From: Eublepharis macularius | Taxonomy: Eukaryota; Chordata; Lepidosauria; Squamata; Eublepharidae | Reading direction: 5' to 3' | DNA: 64,000 nt | Assembly (NCBI RefSeq): GCF_028583425.1 | Contig: NC_072790.1 | Span: 210,406,897 to 210,470,896, forward strand | Shown here: piece by piece, positions 10,830 to 21,447 of the stretch | How positions within the stretch are numbered: the stretch's first letter is position 1 | Layout: each line of letters starts with the position of its first letter | Position numbers and translations under genes: made by a program | The notes under the pieces: model-generated | The model's database searches: none | What the model saw: the letters and a program-made list of their open reading frames with translations, nothing else | Told to the model about the DNA's origin: nothing

Positions 10830-11555
10830 ATAGATTCAATCCATTTGGGGGGCTTTATAGGTTGCAATCTCGACAATGAATTGGATTGGGAAGCAATATT
10901 CTTCTCATGATCCACTGTATCAGGCAGACAGCAAGCACACTCTGCAATAGCTGCCATTTAAAAGTGCATTCTTCAATAGTGTGCCAGTACCTTTTTGAGG
11001 GAAATCTTTTTTTAAAAAATAGCAGGTGGTAATTCTCTAAGCAGATAAACCGCAGTAACAGGGAGTAGAAATATGGCCCCATGGGTAGAAATAAACTAAA
11101 CAAATGCAAACAAAATAGAGCGCTTCCTCACCTTCTCATGAAATAAGCAGATTCCCTTCCCATGTTATAATGCATGTAGCTGCCACTAGTCTAGACAATA
11201 TCCAGCTTTTTAAGGTAATGGGATTGGCCTTTGTAGATCTCACTCAAAGAATGGCCCAACCGTTTGCTGTTTCAGGGTCTACTGGGAGTGTGTATCTTTG
11301 TGAGGTAAGTAGAACAAACATGCAGCAGCCCCTAGGAGACACCTCCATGGAGACAGCTGGAAGAGGGACCTGGTGCTGTCTGCCCACCCACACACTCTCA
11401 GGCATAACAGGCAAGTAGCTGCAATGGCAGCTGTTCTGAGCCTGTCCCCACCAGACAAAAAATAAATCCATAGGACACACTGCTGAGCACTGAGGATTTG
11501 TATGAGTCTGTCGGGATTGGAGATGGGGGCATCTAGAGCTGAGGCAGCTGAACTT
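10830..11555. other. No gene seen
   Basis: Unique sequence. A 156-codon open frame on the minus strand (11244-11714) is unsupported: it has no domain-like sequence and runs into LINE-like sequence. Confidence 0.4.
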
Positions 11556-11559
11556 TCCT

Positions 11560-12250
11560 ATGTGACTCTGGAAAACCTTGAGGTCTACACAGGATGCCAT
11601 TGTCCAGGTTGCTCTCCCATTAGAGTTTAGGCTGGGAACAACTAGAAAGGAGGCCCTGTTCATCGGTGGCAGCTGGTTTATGAAATGTCCTTTCCAGATA
11701 GATTTGACAAGCACCTACATTGTTCTCTTTTTGTGCCGAGTTAAGAAATTCTTCATTTTCCTAGTCTTTTTATATTGGTTGTTGTGGGTTTTCCGGGCTG
11801 TATTGCCGTGGTCTTGGCATTGTAGTTCCTGACGTTTCGCCAGCAGCTGTGGCTGGCATCTTCAGAGGTGTAGCACCAAAAGACAGAGATCTCTCAGTGT
11901 CACAGTGACACAGTGTCACTGTGACACTGAGAGATCTCTGTCTTTTGGTGCTACACCTCTGAAGATGCCAGCCACAGCTGCTGGCGAAACGTCAGGAACT
12001 ACAATGCCAAGACCACGGCAATACAGCCCGGAAAACCCACATCAACCATCGTTTTCCGGCCGTGAAAGCCTTCGACAATACATCTTTTTATATTGATCTG
12101 TGTTCAGTGACTTGTACAATGAATTTAAAATGTTTCTTTAGGCTAATTTTATTTTAATTGTTTCAAACTGAGTTTGGATATTTTACATTCTGCTTTGGGA
12201 TTTTTTTTTAAGAAAAGTGGTCTACATATTCTCTAACAACAACTTTCTTT
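11560..12250 (+). mobile_element. Possible L2-type LINE 3' remnant
   Basis: Around 11615-11740 and again after the insert the frame and AT-rich 3' region resemble the C-terminal end of L2-type LINEs in layout, but no strong motif remains. It serves as host for the palindrome at 11778-12082, whose target duplication TCTTTTTATATTG lies in it. Confidence 0.25.
11778..12082 (+). mobile_element. Hammerhead-bearing asymmetric palindrome A (305 bp, Penelope-like suspected)
   Basis: Left arm 11778-11911 and right arm 11913-12046 are nearly exact inverted copies with a 1-nt centre. The right arm continues 36 nt further (12047-12082, ending with CCGTGAAAGCCTTCGACAA). TCTTTTTATATTG flanks both sides (11765-11777, 12083-12095), a 13-bp target duplication typical of retroposition rather than a cut-and-paste transposon. 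Each arm contains CTGAAGA, a GCCAGC/GCTGGC stem and GAAACGTC, the order of a hammerhead ribozyme core (plus strand 11959-11993; minus strand 11831-11865). It has no complete protein frame. Identity as a Penelope-like 3' end is inferred. Confidence 0.75.
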
Positions 12251-12259
12251 TAAATAAGC

Positions 12260-12890
12260 TAAACAAATGCATGTAGCCTTGAATACTTTCCAGATTAACA
12301 CCCTTTGAGAAACATCAGCAGACCCTTCTGAATCATTGACATAACAAAGAATTGCTTAACCAGAAAGCTATAGTTGCAGGGTGTGTGTGTGTGACCTACT
12401 TTTAAGGGCAACCCATGAAAATGTGTCAAAATGCTGTCTTTTTGTCAAACTTCACATGTTCGTTGAACATGTTTGGTGGCTGCAATTTGACCCACAGAAT
12501 CACCAAAGTTCAAATGGAATGACTATGGAATCCTTCTACTTCTACAGTTCTGTTTCCAACATGGCCAGATAGACACCTCTGGAAAGCCGTGAACAGGGCA
12601 AAAAGGCAACAACCATCCTCTTACATTGGTAGGAAGTATTTTGAATTTTTTATCCCTGCTGTTTTGACCACTGTAGTCAGGTAGTCTGCAGCCCCAGCAA
12701 GATAGGCCAGTGGAGGCTGTGAGAAGTTTGGAGGAATTGGTTGCCCTCACCTTGTCAGGTGCAAGCATGGACATGCTGGCTAGGGAAGAACAAGAGAGGT
12801 AGAGGAAGCTCTTCAGGTGAGGTATGGTCTGGGACCAATACCATGGGGATGGGGGGGAGAGGTTTCTCTGGCCATCATGTCTGCTATTGA
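12260..12890. other. No gene seen
   Basis: Unique sequence; a 154-codon minus-strand frame (12523-12987) runs into the palindrome that follows and lacks any motif. Confidence 0.4.
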
Positions 12891-12892
12891 CA

Positions 12893-13102
12893 GAGGCCGT
12901 TTTCACATTGTCTATAAATCGCGCAAGACTCACAGAAGGCTGCCGGCTTCCTCGCTCGATTTTTAACACCATCCGATTACAAAACACTGTAAATCACTGT
13001 TTGTGGTGTTTTGTAAACAGATGGCATCAAAAATCATGCAAGAAAGCCGGCAGCTTTCCATGAGTCTCCCGCGATTTATAGACAGTGCGAAAACGGCCAG
13101 AG
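12893..13102. mobile_element. Palindromic miniature element (CCGTTTTC termini)
   Basis: The arms start GGCCGTTTTCACATTGTC at the left and, read inward on the other strand, GGCCGTTTTCGCACTGTC at the right. The inverted match runs for about 85 bp, including TATAAATCGCG and GCTGCCGGCTT, with a short centre holding two diverged CAAAACAC repeats. No clean target duplication could be fixed, so the superfamily is open. It is non-coding. Confidence 0.65.
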
Positions 13103-13104
13103 AT

Positions 13105-14005
13105 GACATCCCCCTGATTTTCTGGAGGGCTTGGGAGCACAGGGATGGGGGGAGACTCTGCCCAAGGAAGTGAGTTCATATGCTAGGAAAGGCCTTAAGG
13201 GAGGTGGTCCAAAGGAGTCTGGGTTGGTCCAAGGGACCGGGCCAGGAACTTCCCAGAAACCATGTGGGAAGCTGAATAAAAAGTTCTTTACTAGCAGCTT
13301 GGCATGACAAGAGTTTGTGGAGTGATTATGGACCAACATCCCACCCCAGCCTGCTACACACTCCAATCTTGCATGTGGACTTGGAGCCCTTCTCCCCTAC
13401 CTGCAACCACTAGATCCTTGTTTTCATCCTTTTCTTTGTAAATTGAACATATGCCATTTTCTTAACATTTTCTGTTTTCTTGTACCAACTTTATTCAACA
13501 CTATTTATGCATCAATACATCAGTTCCTCTTCCCCCAACTTAGTGACATTTCCATTGCCAACTATTTCATTGCTTAGGATACAGTAGCTGCTGACCAAGA
13601 AAGCCACACTGACCAACAAAAAGATGGTCCTACTACCCAGGTGATTACAAGTAGCTTTAGGCCTGGAGCACACACCACCTGGCTGGGGCATTTTGACTTT
13701 TCAGACTCCAAGCCACCATTGGTCAGTGAGGTGGTAGAGCCATCTCCTCAATGGCCAGTGTGGCTCTCTCAAAAAGCAGCTGCTGCGCTCCAAGGGTCCA
13801 GCTAGTTGCCTCACTCTGTACAGACCTCACTACTCAGGTGATCAACATGGAATGGCATGGGCCTCAGAGTGTCAGCTTGCCTTGCACTGACCTCCCACTA
13901 CCCAGATAGCCAATGGATTATTTGGGGCACCAAAATGTGGGACCCCCAAATCTTGGAGTTTGGGGTGATTACTCCAATTTGCTATACCCAAGGAATGGCT
14001 CTATC
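13105..14005. other. No gene seen
   Basis: Unique sequence with a loosely repeated phrase ('CTGACCTCCCACTACCCAG' near 13890 and related words near 13630 and 13820), perhaps an old duplicated repeat. No exon is supported. Confidence 0.35.
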
Positions 14006-14008
14006 TAT

Positions 14009-14179
14009 GAGTCTCTCTACACAAGACACAGGGATACTCAAGTGAAAGATCTTGCACTTGTTCTCCCATTGTGGATACACATACACTGCTAGGGAGACAG
14101 AGTACACTTGAATACAAGACCACACAGGAAGTAAGACACTTGAGTGTCCCTGTGTAAGATATCTTGTGTAGAGAGACTC
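14009..14179. mobile_element. Palindromic miniature element (GAGTCTCTCTACACAAG termini)
   Basis: GAGTCTCTCTACACAAG at 14009 is matched by its reverse complement ending at 14179. The arms continue as CACAGGGA(T/C)ACTCAAGTG over roughly 45 bp, the right arm carrying a small extra block. TAT lies on both sides and may be a 3-bp target duplication. It is non-coding. Confidence 0.6.
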
Positions 14180-16150
14180 TATTGTACATATAAATGGTGT
14201 GCATTGTGTGTATAAATATTGTGTATATATTGCATCTAAAAACCATACTGTTTTCAGAATGCAAACAACTCTACAAACCCAACAGTGAGAAATGGAGACT
14301 AATGAAAATATATATAAACAAATGTAAAAAAGCAATGAAATAGTGAACATTGGCTCAGCCACAACTCAGATGCTCCAGTCTGGACCAAAGCCTTCTCTTG
14401 AAAAAAATGTCAGCACAATCTAAAACAGTTAATCCATCCCTTGTTAGAAGGGAGTGCTATTACAATGGACTGGCTTTTTACCCCAAATTATGAGACAAAT
14501 ATAGCCTTGGGCAATAGAGAATAAAAATCTAGTCTATTCCGACACCAGTAGAACTGAGTGCCTGGCTACTTCTCTGCAATTCTGCTTGTCAAGGACATTT
14601 TGGAGTGGATGAGATTCAAACTGGTCAATTATAATAGGCGCTGAATGATCATCTACAAAGGGAACCCAGCCATTCTGCTTTTTGTCCCCTCTCCCCTTTA
14701 AAAATTAATTAAATAAATATGCATTTGATTTTGCAGCTATACATCCTCCCCTTTTTACTTCTCTCTTGCCAATCTGAAAAATAACAGCCCTGGCTCCAAC
14801 AAAGGATTAAAGAGATCAAATAATTAACCCGCTGCTTGGCCAACAGGAACGCACAACCCAGAAGTGCCAGATGTTATGTAAGCTGAAAGACTAAATGGGC
14901 CAACAAGCACTATTTGAGGGTAATTTGAGAGAGCTGCTAAATGATGAGAAATGAAATCCCTCCTGCTCTTCATGAACAGGAAGAAAGCACATTAAAGTAC
15001 CTTTCCCGCAATTTGGGAACCATTTCTAAGTTTTGCTCATAAGTATCCACAGGCCCATTAAATCCCTGATACACAGACCATGCTACATGCAGATCATAGT
15101 GAAGTCTACAGTTTGGATTTTTTACTAGAGATCCAATAGGCATCTGTTTTTTTTTTCTTGTAAATATGCCACAGTGTTAAACTTGTATCTGTCCTTGAGT
15201 TCTTAATTATGCATCAAAGGCCAGGCTACAATTAGCAGGATTCTTCACAATTCTATACCATTCTAAACTGGAACAATTTTTGCTTGTACTGCAATAATTT
15301 GTGTCATCATGTGCATGCTTTTGGAAGCTTTCTTTCTACAATAAGGATCTTTTGATTTAATTGTTCAGACTGTGATTTCTAAATCAGAACTCTTTTAACC
15401 ACACAACCAGGTTCCCACCATTCCGATAGTGCTCTTGTGGAATTATGGGACACACTTTCTGAAGGAGCTAACACTCTGGCAGAACTCGTTTCTGCTTAGA
15501 GACTTTCTTGCTTATCATTTATCATCAATTTTCATGCCACATAAGCCAGTTTGAAGAGACTTCGAGAGGCAAGTAGTGATCATTTGAGATGACACAGTAC
15601 GAACAAGACATTTTAAATGCAATGATAAAGAGGAAGAATAAATCAATCTGCTCTACAGCAAATGCTAATAGCCTCCCCTTCTTGTGATTTTTTTTAAAGT
15701 GCTGTGCTTTGTCCATCCAGAATTAATTTGTTGCTTCACTCACCACCCTTGAAACACTGGAAGGAAGTGTTACCTATTTCAAAAAGTAGCCCTCATTGTA
15801 ATATCTTTGACCACATGGCAATGAAATAATTAATTATGCTTGCTTCCACACAGCCACAATTTTCTGTGGTGCTCTCATTGTTCTTGCAGTTACAGAGGTA
15901 TTTGTAGAGACAACACAGTATCTACATGATAGTTTCCCCCACACCGTGTCTGACTCATTGACCTATGGTCGCCCTTCCCCGTCTCTTGTACCACCAGAGG
16001 AGTTTTCTTTGGTCCCCCCAACCAGCAATTATTGATTCTAAACTATAGAGAGATGTCAGTTGCATCTGGCAAGTGACATATCATTGTGGTTTAACATTAT
16101 AGCAATATGTCAACTACAGTTGAATATGCTCTAAGTGAAAGATCTATTCA
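14180..16150. other. Unique AT-rich sequence; possible conserved non-coding block near 14755-15110
   Basis: No repeat I recognise and no exon. The part at 14755-15110 has balanced composition and homeodomain-type words (AATAATTAACC near 14818), the look of conserved vertebrate non-coding sequence, but conservation cannot be seen from one genome. Confidence 0.25.
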
Positions 16151-16735
16151 ACCTTAGGGACTTATTTTTTTGTTTGTTTATTTTTATGTTACTTATAATC
16201 CACCTTTCTTATTGAGATCCAAGTTGGATACAGGGTATAAGTCCATGAGATCAACAGCTGGAACATTCAATAAACAATACAATAGGTATGCATGGCAGAA
16301 ATTTGAAAAGAAACAAACAATCAAATACAGAAATACAGAGATGAAGCCCTGCCGAAACAAAATATAAGTAATTTGATGTGGAAACTACTCAGTAAGATCA
16401 TCTCTACATTTATAGACAGTACCCAGTAGTACACTCTACAACCCCTGCCCATTATCAAAGCATCTCTATAAACTATTTCCTTACAGCACAGGCCTATTGC
16501 CTGAATTAAAAAAGCTCTTATGAATAATTCAGTTTTGAAAAGTTTATGGTAAGCTAAGAGAGTAGGAGCTTTCCTAACATCTTCAGGCAGGCCATTCCAT
16601 ATGTGGAGGCCACTAAAGACAATGCTCAAGTGTTGATTTTGCCCATTTGCAGGTGGTATCTGCATATGGCCCTATTAAAATGAGCTAAGAGGCCATGATG
16701 GACCATAGGGAGCGAGGTGGTCCTGCAGTTATGAG

Positions 16736-17914
16736 TAGAGATGGGCACGAACCGCATTACGAACTTCAAAACCCCACAAAAATGGCGATCGCGCGATTGC
16801 GATCCGGTGGATCGTGATCGGCCACGGCCAATGAACCAGCGTTCGGAAGAGGCCTGGTTCGGTGTGTTCGGCCGCAGTTCAGGAAGCCAGACACTCAGGC
16901 GCCCACAATCAATTCCCCTGGCAATGGAGCTGGGGGAATGCCTGAACTCTTTCTGTGCTCCTTCTGTTGCCCTGGAAACCCAAATGGAAGCCCAGCTTAC
17001 CTTGATCGACAGGTCTTCCTTCCAACCATGGAGCTGCAAAGAGGTTACAAGTTAGGAGAAGACACCCAGGGGAGGGAGGGGGAAGGGGGTGTCCTGTAGC
17101 CACAGGCACTCCAATCTCATCCCTGCAAACCCTGATAGGCAGCTCTGATGGCCAAACACAGACCTCCTGCATTGCTCAATGGGACCTATGCTTATAAATA
17201 GCTGTGGGCTCCCAGGCTGGGTTTCACTTTCAGCGAGCAGTGAAGTGGGAAAGAGCTCTTGCTTGCCACTTGCTAGCCTTTGGGGAGAGAGACTGAGAGT
17301 ATAATTCAGCATGGATTTGGGGGATAGGGATCTATCTCCTCTGGTTCCAGGGCTGCTGCCTGGCTCTGACCCTCGCTTGCTGGGGGATCAGGCCCCCGTC
17401 TGAATGATATGTCCTCTCCCACCCATGCCAGGAATACCAGCGCACTCCTCTTTGGCCTGGCAAGCGGGCACATGGGGGGTGCCACCAGCGAGAGGCCAGA
17501 CCCCCGCCCCCTAAAGGGGAGGTGGCTTGTCACTGCCTCCCCATGCCCACAAGGCCCGGCAGCCGCCGTCAACACCCACTTTCTGTACACTGGGCCATCG
17601 TCAACCAGTGGCTCTAATTGTGTTGAGTGGGAGTTTCCTGGGGGCCTTGGATCGGAGAGGGTATAGCTCCAAGATCCCTTTTGCCATCTTGTCCAAACTT
17701 GGATGATGGCTGTAGGGGAGAGGCTGCAAAAGACTCCCTGGGAATATGGGCTCTGTAAGTGCCACGGGGGCTGTTCCGCATCCCACGAACCGTAAACTGT
17801 GAACCGGTTCGGGAATGGAAAATATTTGTTGCGGTTTGCGATCTTGGGATCGTTGTCAGCACTGAACCATGAACCGCTGGTTTGTTAAATTTTTTTGGTT
17901 CACGCCCATGTCTA
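16736..17914. mobile_element. Non-autonomous hAT-type element, copy 2 (1179 bp)
   Basis: Termini are TAGAGATGGGCACGAACC and GGTTCACGCCCATGTCTA, with an exact 8-bp duplication GTTATGAG (16728-16735, 17915-17922). Sequence from about 16890 to 17165 matches copy 1 closely (CCCCTGGCAA, GAAGCCCAGCTT, AGAAGACACCCA blocks), while 17165-17780 is absent from copy 1. Copy 1 therefore looks like an internal deletion product of a longer family member. The frames at 17306-17666 are short and lack a BED finger or hAT dimerisation motif. Confidence 0.8.
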
Positions 17915-18600
17915 GTTATGAGGGGCCAAGGCTATGAAAGGCTTTGGATGTAATAACCAAATCTTCAATTGAGCTCAGTAACTGATGGATAGCCAACAGA
18001 GAGACCACAGAAGAAGAGTAATATGCATGCTTTGCTTATCTCCTGATAATAATTGAGCTGCAGTATTCTGCACCAGTTGGAGTCTCTGAATTGAATTTGA
18101 AGGGAGACATTTGCAGAGTACATTACAGAACTTTAATGATACTGTTCATTTGACCAACAGGCCTTGAGCAATGCGTACATTATAGTGTTCTAGTCTTGAT
18201 ATTACTGTGCCATGAATCCAGGTAGGCAGATCAGCTATGTCAAGGTAGGGGCCATCTTCCAGGCTAGTCTAAATTGTGAGAAGACCTTTTTTGCAGCTGC
18301 ATTTATTTGCTTCTCTAGCCACAATAATGTATTCAGTATAACCCCTAGGATCTTAACAAAGTCTGCAAGAGTCAACTGAACCCCATCAGAAGTGGGGAGC
18401 ACAATGTCCTTCAAGATCTCCACTTTCCTGACCAGCATCACTTCTGTCTTGTCTGGATTCAGTTTCAATTTCATCCATTTGACCACAGCTGTCAAGCAGC
18501 AACTCAGGACCTCTACTGCATCTCCTGGGGATTTGGAAAGAGAGAGAGCTGGGTGTCATCTGCCTATTGATGACATTCAGTTTCTTAGCTACAAATGATT

Positions 18601-18948
18601 GTTGTTGTGGGTTTTCCGGGCTGTATTGCCGTGGTCTTGGCATTGTAGTTCCTGACATTTCGCCAACAGCTGTGGCTGGCATCTTCAGAGGTGTAGCACC
18701 AAAAAACAGAGATCTCTCAGTGTCACAGTGTGGAAAAGATGTTGGCAGGTCATTTGCCAACATGACCTGCCAACATCTTTTCCACACTGTGACACTGAGA
18801 GATCTCTGTTTTTTGGTGCTACACCTCTGAAGATGCCAGCCACAGCTGCTGGTGAAACGTCAGGAACTACAATGCCAAGACCACGGCAATACAGCCCGGA
18901 AAACCCACAACAACCATCGTTCTCCGGCCGTGAAAGCCTTCGACAATA
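18601..18948 (+). mobile_element. Hammerhead-bearing asymmetric palindrome B (348 bp)
   Basis: Arms 18601-18753 and 18762-18914 are inverted copies around an 8-nt centre. The right arm runs 34 nt further to the same terminal CCGTGAAAGCCTTCGACAA motif as element A. CTACAAATGATT (18589-18600, 18949-18960) is a 12-bp target duplication. Relative to A the arms reach about 20 bp deeper into the parent sequence, so the centre is not a fixed point. The hammerhead-like core is at 18827-18861 (plus) and 18651-18685 (minus, with GAAATGTC instead of GAAACGTC). Confidence 0.75.
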
Positions 18949-19209
18949 CTACAAATGATTTCTCCCAAAACCTTTACATAGAGGTTGAATAACATGGGGA
19001 ATAAAATTGTACCTTCTGGAACCTCACAAGCTAATTTCCATACTGAGGATAGCTAGTCTCTAGTTGAATCCATTCTGTGAGGAACAATTTAAATGATTCC
19101 AAGGCATAACTTCTAATACCTACTTCTGCCTCCAAATGCCTCAATAGGATGGCATGAACTACTGTATCTAGTTGAATTCAAGAAAGTTCTTGGCCAGGAG
19201 TGAGAGGTG

Positions 19210-19775
19210 TTTACCTATTAACTCTGCTGGATTTCTTATCTTGTTTGACTGCTGGAATCAAGAACTATCCCAGGCACTTGAGAGAATTGCTTTTAAGTGT
19301 CCTCTTGCTCAGCTTCAGGAACATGTTTGCCCTTAGTTCTTGAAGGGATTACATTTCATGTAGCTGCTAGGGAGACAACATGAATGTAAGCAGCGCAAAA
19401 CAAATCCAATCAACATGGACTTCTACCCATTTGAAAGTCTACGCTGTGGTGACAATCCATCATTTGAATGCTCTAGGGATTCTTATATCTAAACCCTAGA
19501 AAGAGTCTTATCAACAGCTTGTAGTGACCTATTTGCTAAACGCTTCCTGAATAAAATGGCTGACATTTGCTCCCACTTAGCCCTAAGTGTAGGTTTGGGT
19601 GGAGAGGTTCCCAACACCCAGTTTGGCCAGGGAGAGTATGCAAATATGTTTTGTTCAAAGCAACAATCAAAATTAGACTGATTTTGGTGCAGCCCTATTA
19701 GAAATGTTTGACAGATATAGTGGGGTGAAAGCTGTCTGACAAAACTAGACTACTAACATATGTTTCTTTGTTTAT
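19210..19775. other. No gene seen
   Basis: Unique sequence; no exon or recognisable repeat. Confidence 0.35.
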
Positions 19776-19779
19776 TGTA

Positions 19780-20330
19780 GGGGGGGGGAGTTGAGCAATG
19801 TTTGCTTAATCTTACAAATGACACAATAAAACCGGTACATGCCAGTGACCTGCCAGAAGCACCTGGTAACCTTGATACAAAAACATTTGAGGAGATTGTC
19901 ATAGAATTACAGCAGTGCCTTTCCTCTCAAAGTACCAGGGACTGCTGAAACATTTCATTTAAATAAACAATCTGCAGAAACAGCTGAAACCATCACTCAG
20001 AATATTACTGTTTTAAAGACTCTATCAAAATACTCTGAGTGTGAGATGGATTTAAATAATGCATTGCATGCGAGTGTCTAGCCTCTGAAAGTAGAGCAAA
20101 TCAGATGGAAAAAAAGTTGCTTTTGAAGGTTGACTTAACGTATAGTATAGCCGCTGAGTTAGCAGTATTCTTAAAAAAAAATCTGAAGCAAAAGTCTCCC
20201 TTGAGCTGAATGCTGATACCAAAGTAACTGAAAATGATTTTAAAGTTTAGTGAGGCAGGTGCTGTAAGGTCAGAAAAGACCCATTAGAAAAGCAAATCTT
20301 GTGCACTTGTACCAACAAACATGGTTTCTT
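19780..20330 (+). pseudogene. Possible decayed coding sequence, unidentified
   Basis: From a G-run at about 19782, one frame stays open for 54 codons with non-repetitive, protein-like composition (VEQCLLNLTNDTIKPVHASD, then LDTKTFEEIVIELQQCLSSQ). After a stop, other frames continue in the same style (ETAETITQNITVLKTL; RANQMEKKLLLKVDLT; AAELAVFL), as expected of helical sequence broken by several frameshifts. TTTCTTTGTTTATTGTAG just upstream resembles a splice acceptor. I do not recognise the protein. It may be a processed pseudogene or an old exon, or only chance. Confidence 0.3.
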
Positions 20331-20454
20331 ACAAAACAGAGTATCAATGTAATATAATTTTGAGTTGGGGTGCACATTTTTCATGGGTGTTTGTGTAATA
20401 AAATGGACCTGGTTCCAATGGGAGTAAGTTGAAATATCTGTCTGAAGCAGAGAG

Positions 20455-20535
20455 CTCTGATTCTCAAAATCTTACACTCTGAAAATCTTGTTGATCAGTC
20501 TTGTTGATCTCTAAGGTGCCACTGGACTCAAATTC
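20455..20535 (+). repeat. Single-arm fragment of the second palindrome family
   Basis: CTGAAAATCTTGTTGATC followed by TCTCTAAGGTGCCACTGG matches the right arm of the element at 962-1145 (TCTTTAAGGTGCTACTGG). A 17-nt word (ATCTTGTTGATC...) is repeated in tandem here. It is truncated at both ends. Confidence 0.5.
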
Positions 20536-20724
20536 TGCCCTGGAGAAAAATGTTCCATCCCTTTCATAGAGACTTAAATGTTTGGAAATGGGCAAGTGAC
20601 ATTTTTCATGACACTGAGGTAAACAATGTCCCATTATACCTCTATTAAAGAGACAGAATGTTTTTCTCCAGATTTGCTAGCAACTCTCAGGTGAACCTGG
20701 TTGCCTATACTGACATAGGGTTGC

Positions 20725-20890
20725 CAACTCTTAGTTGAGAAAGTCCTGGAAATTTTGAGGATGGAGCCTGGGGAGGGGACCTCCATGTGGTCCACACCTC
20801 CAGCAGTTATTTTCTCCAGGAGGAGTGACTTGTTGTCTGGAGACCCACTCCATCCTATTTCTGTTGAGATGTTCCTTTGCTTGTTTACCA
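20725..20890 (+). repeat. Miniature element ('TTGCCAAC' type), diverged copy
   Basis: TAGGGTTGCCAACTC at the left, then GATGGAGCCTGGGGAGGGGACC and TTTTCTCCAGGAGGAG, match the family order, but the right terminal part is replaced. It is non-coding. Confidence 0.5.
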
Positions 20891-20941
20891 GCATGCTCTA
20901 GGGCTGTGCTGTTGGAAATATATTAACTGCATCATAATCAC

Positions 20942-21259
20942 CAAGGCTTTTTTTCTGGGAAAAGCGGTGGTGGAACTCAGCAGTGAAACTCAAGACTGCA
21001 CAATGACATCACTTTGGGTCAGCTGGAACGGGGGGGGGCGTGTTAAAGTTTAAATTGCCCTGGGCAAAAATGGTCACATGGTTGGTGGCCCCGCCCCCTG
21101 ATCTCCAGACAGAAGGGAGTTTAGATTGCCCTCCGTGCCGCTCGGTGGCGTGGAGGGCAATCTAAACTCCCTCTGTCTGGAGATCGGGGGCGGGGCCACC
21201 GACCATGTGACCATTTTTAAGAGGTGCCGGAACTCCATTCCCACTGAAAAAAAGCCCTG
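20942..21259. mobile_element. Non-autonomous hAT miniature element (318 bp) with an inner palindrome
   Basis: Termini CAAGGCTTTTTTTCTG and CACTGAAAAAAAGCCCTG are inverted repeats (CARGGCTTTTTTTC). ATAATCAC flanks both sides (20934-20941, 21260-21267), an 8-bp hAT-size duplication. Inside, 21071-21135 and 21153-21214 form a second inverted repeat (TGGTCACATGG..., CCCCGCCCCC, GTTTAGATTGCCCTCC). It is non-coding. Confidence 0.8.
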
Positions 21260-21447
21260 ATAATCACATAACTACAATTGCACTGCAGATGCATACTTCC
21301 AACTCCGTTTCAGAGCACTTTCAGGATTGTTTGACTCAACTCTTTATTAGTTGAGACAAAGTACAAGAGGACTGCATTTCAAAATCCCTTTGGTTAAGGG
21401 TCTCAATATGCAATGATGAAAAAAGACAATTTTAAATTATACACCAG

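Larger units (their letters stand above)
16155..19200 (-). mobile_element. L2-type LINE 3' region, split by two later elements
   Basis: Reverse translation at 18240-18495 gives a LINE reverse-transcriptase C-terminal signature (KLKLNPDKTEVMLV, then VKILGVILNTLL). At 16560-16660 the end of ORF2 appears (SGLHIWNGLPEDVRKAPT). The 3' untranslated region runs to about 16155, with T-rich tail. The same subfamily lies at 24578-25400. The copy is interrupted by hAT copy 2 (16736-17914) and palindrome B (18601-18948). What remains beyond 18960 is degenerate. Confidence 0.65.

Noticed and set aside
11244-11714. 156-codon minus-strand frame
   Set aside because: No recognisable domain, overlaps LINE-like sequence, and no splice or promoter context.
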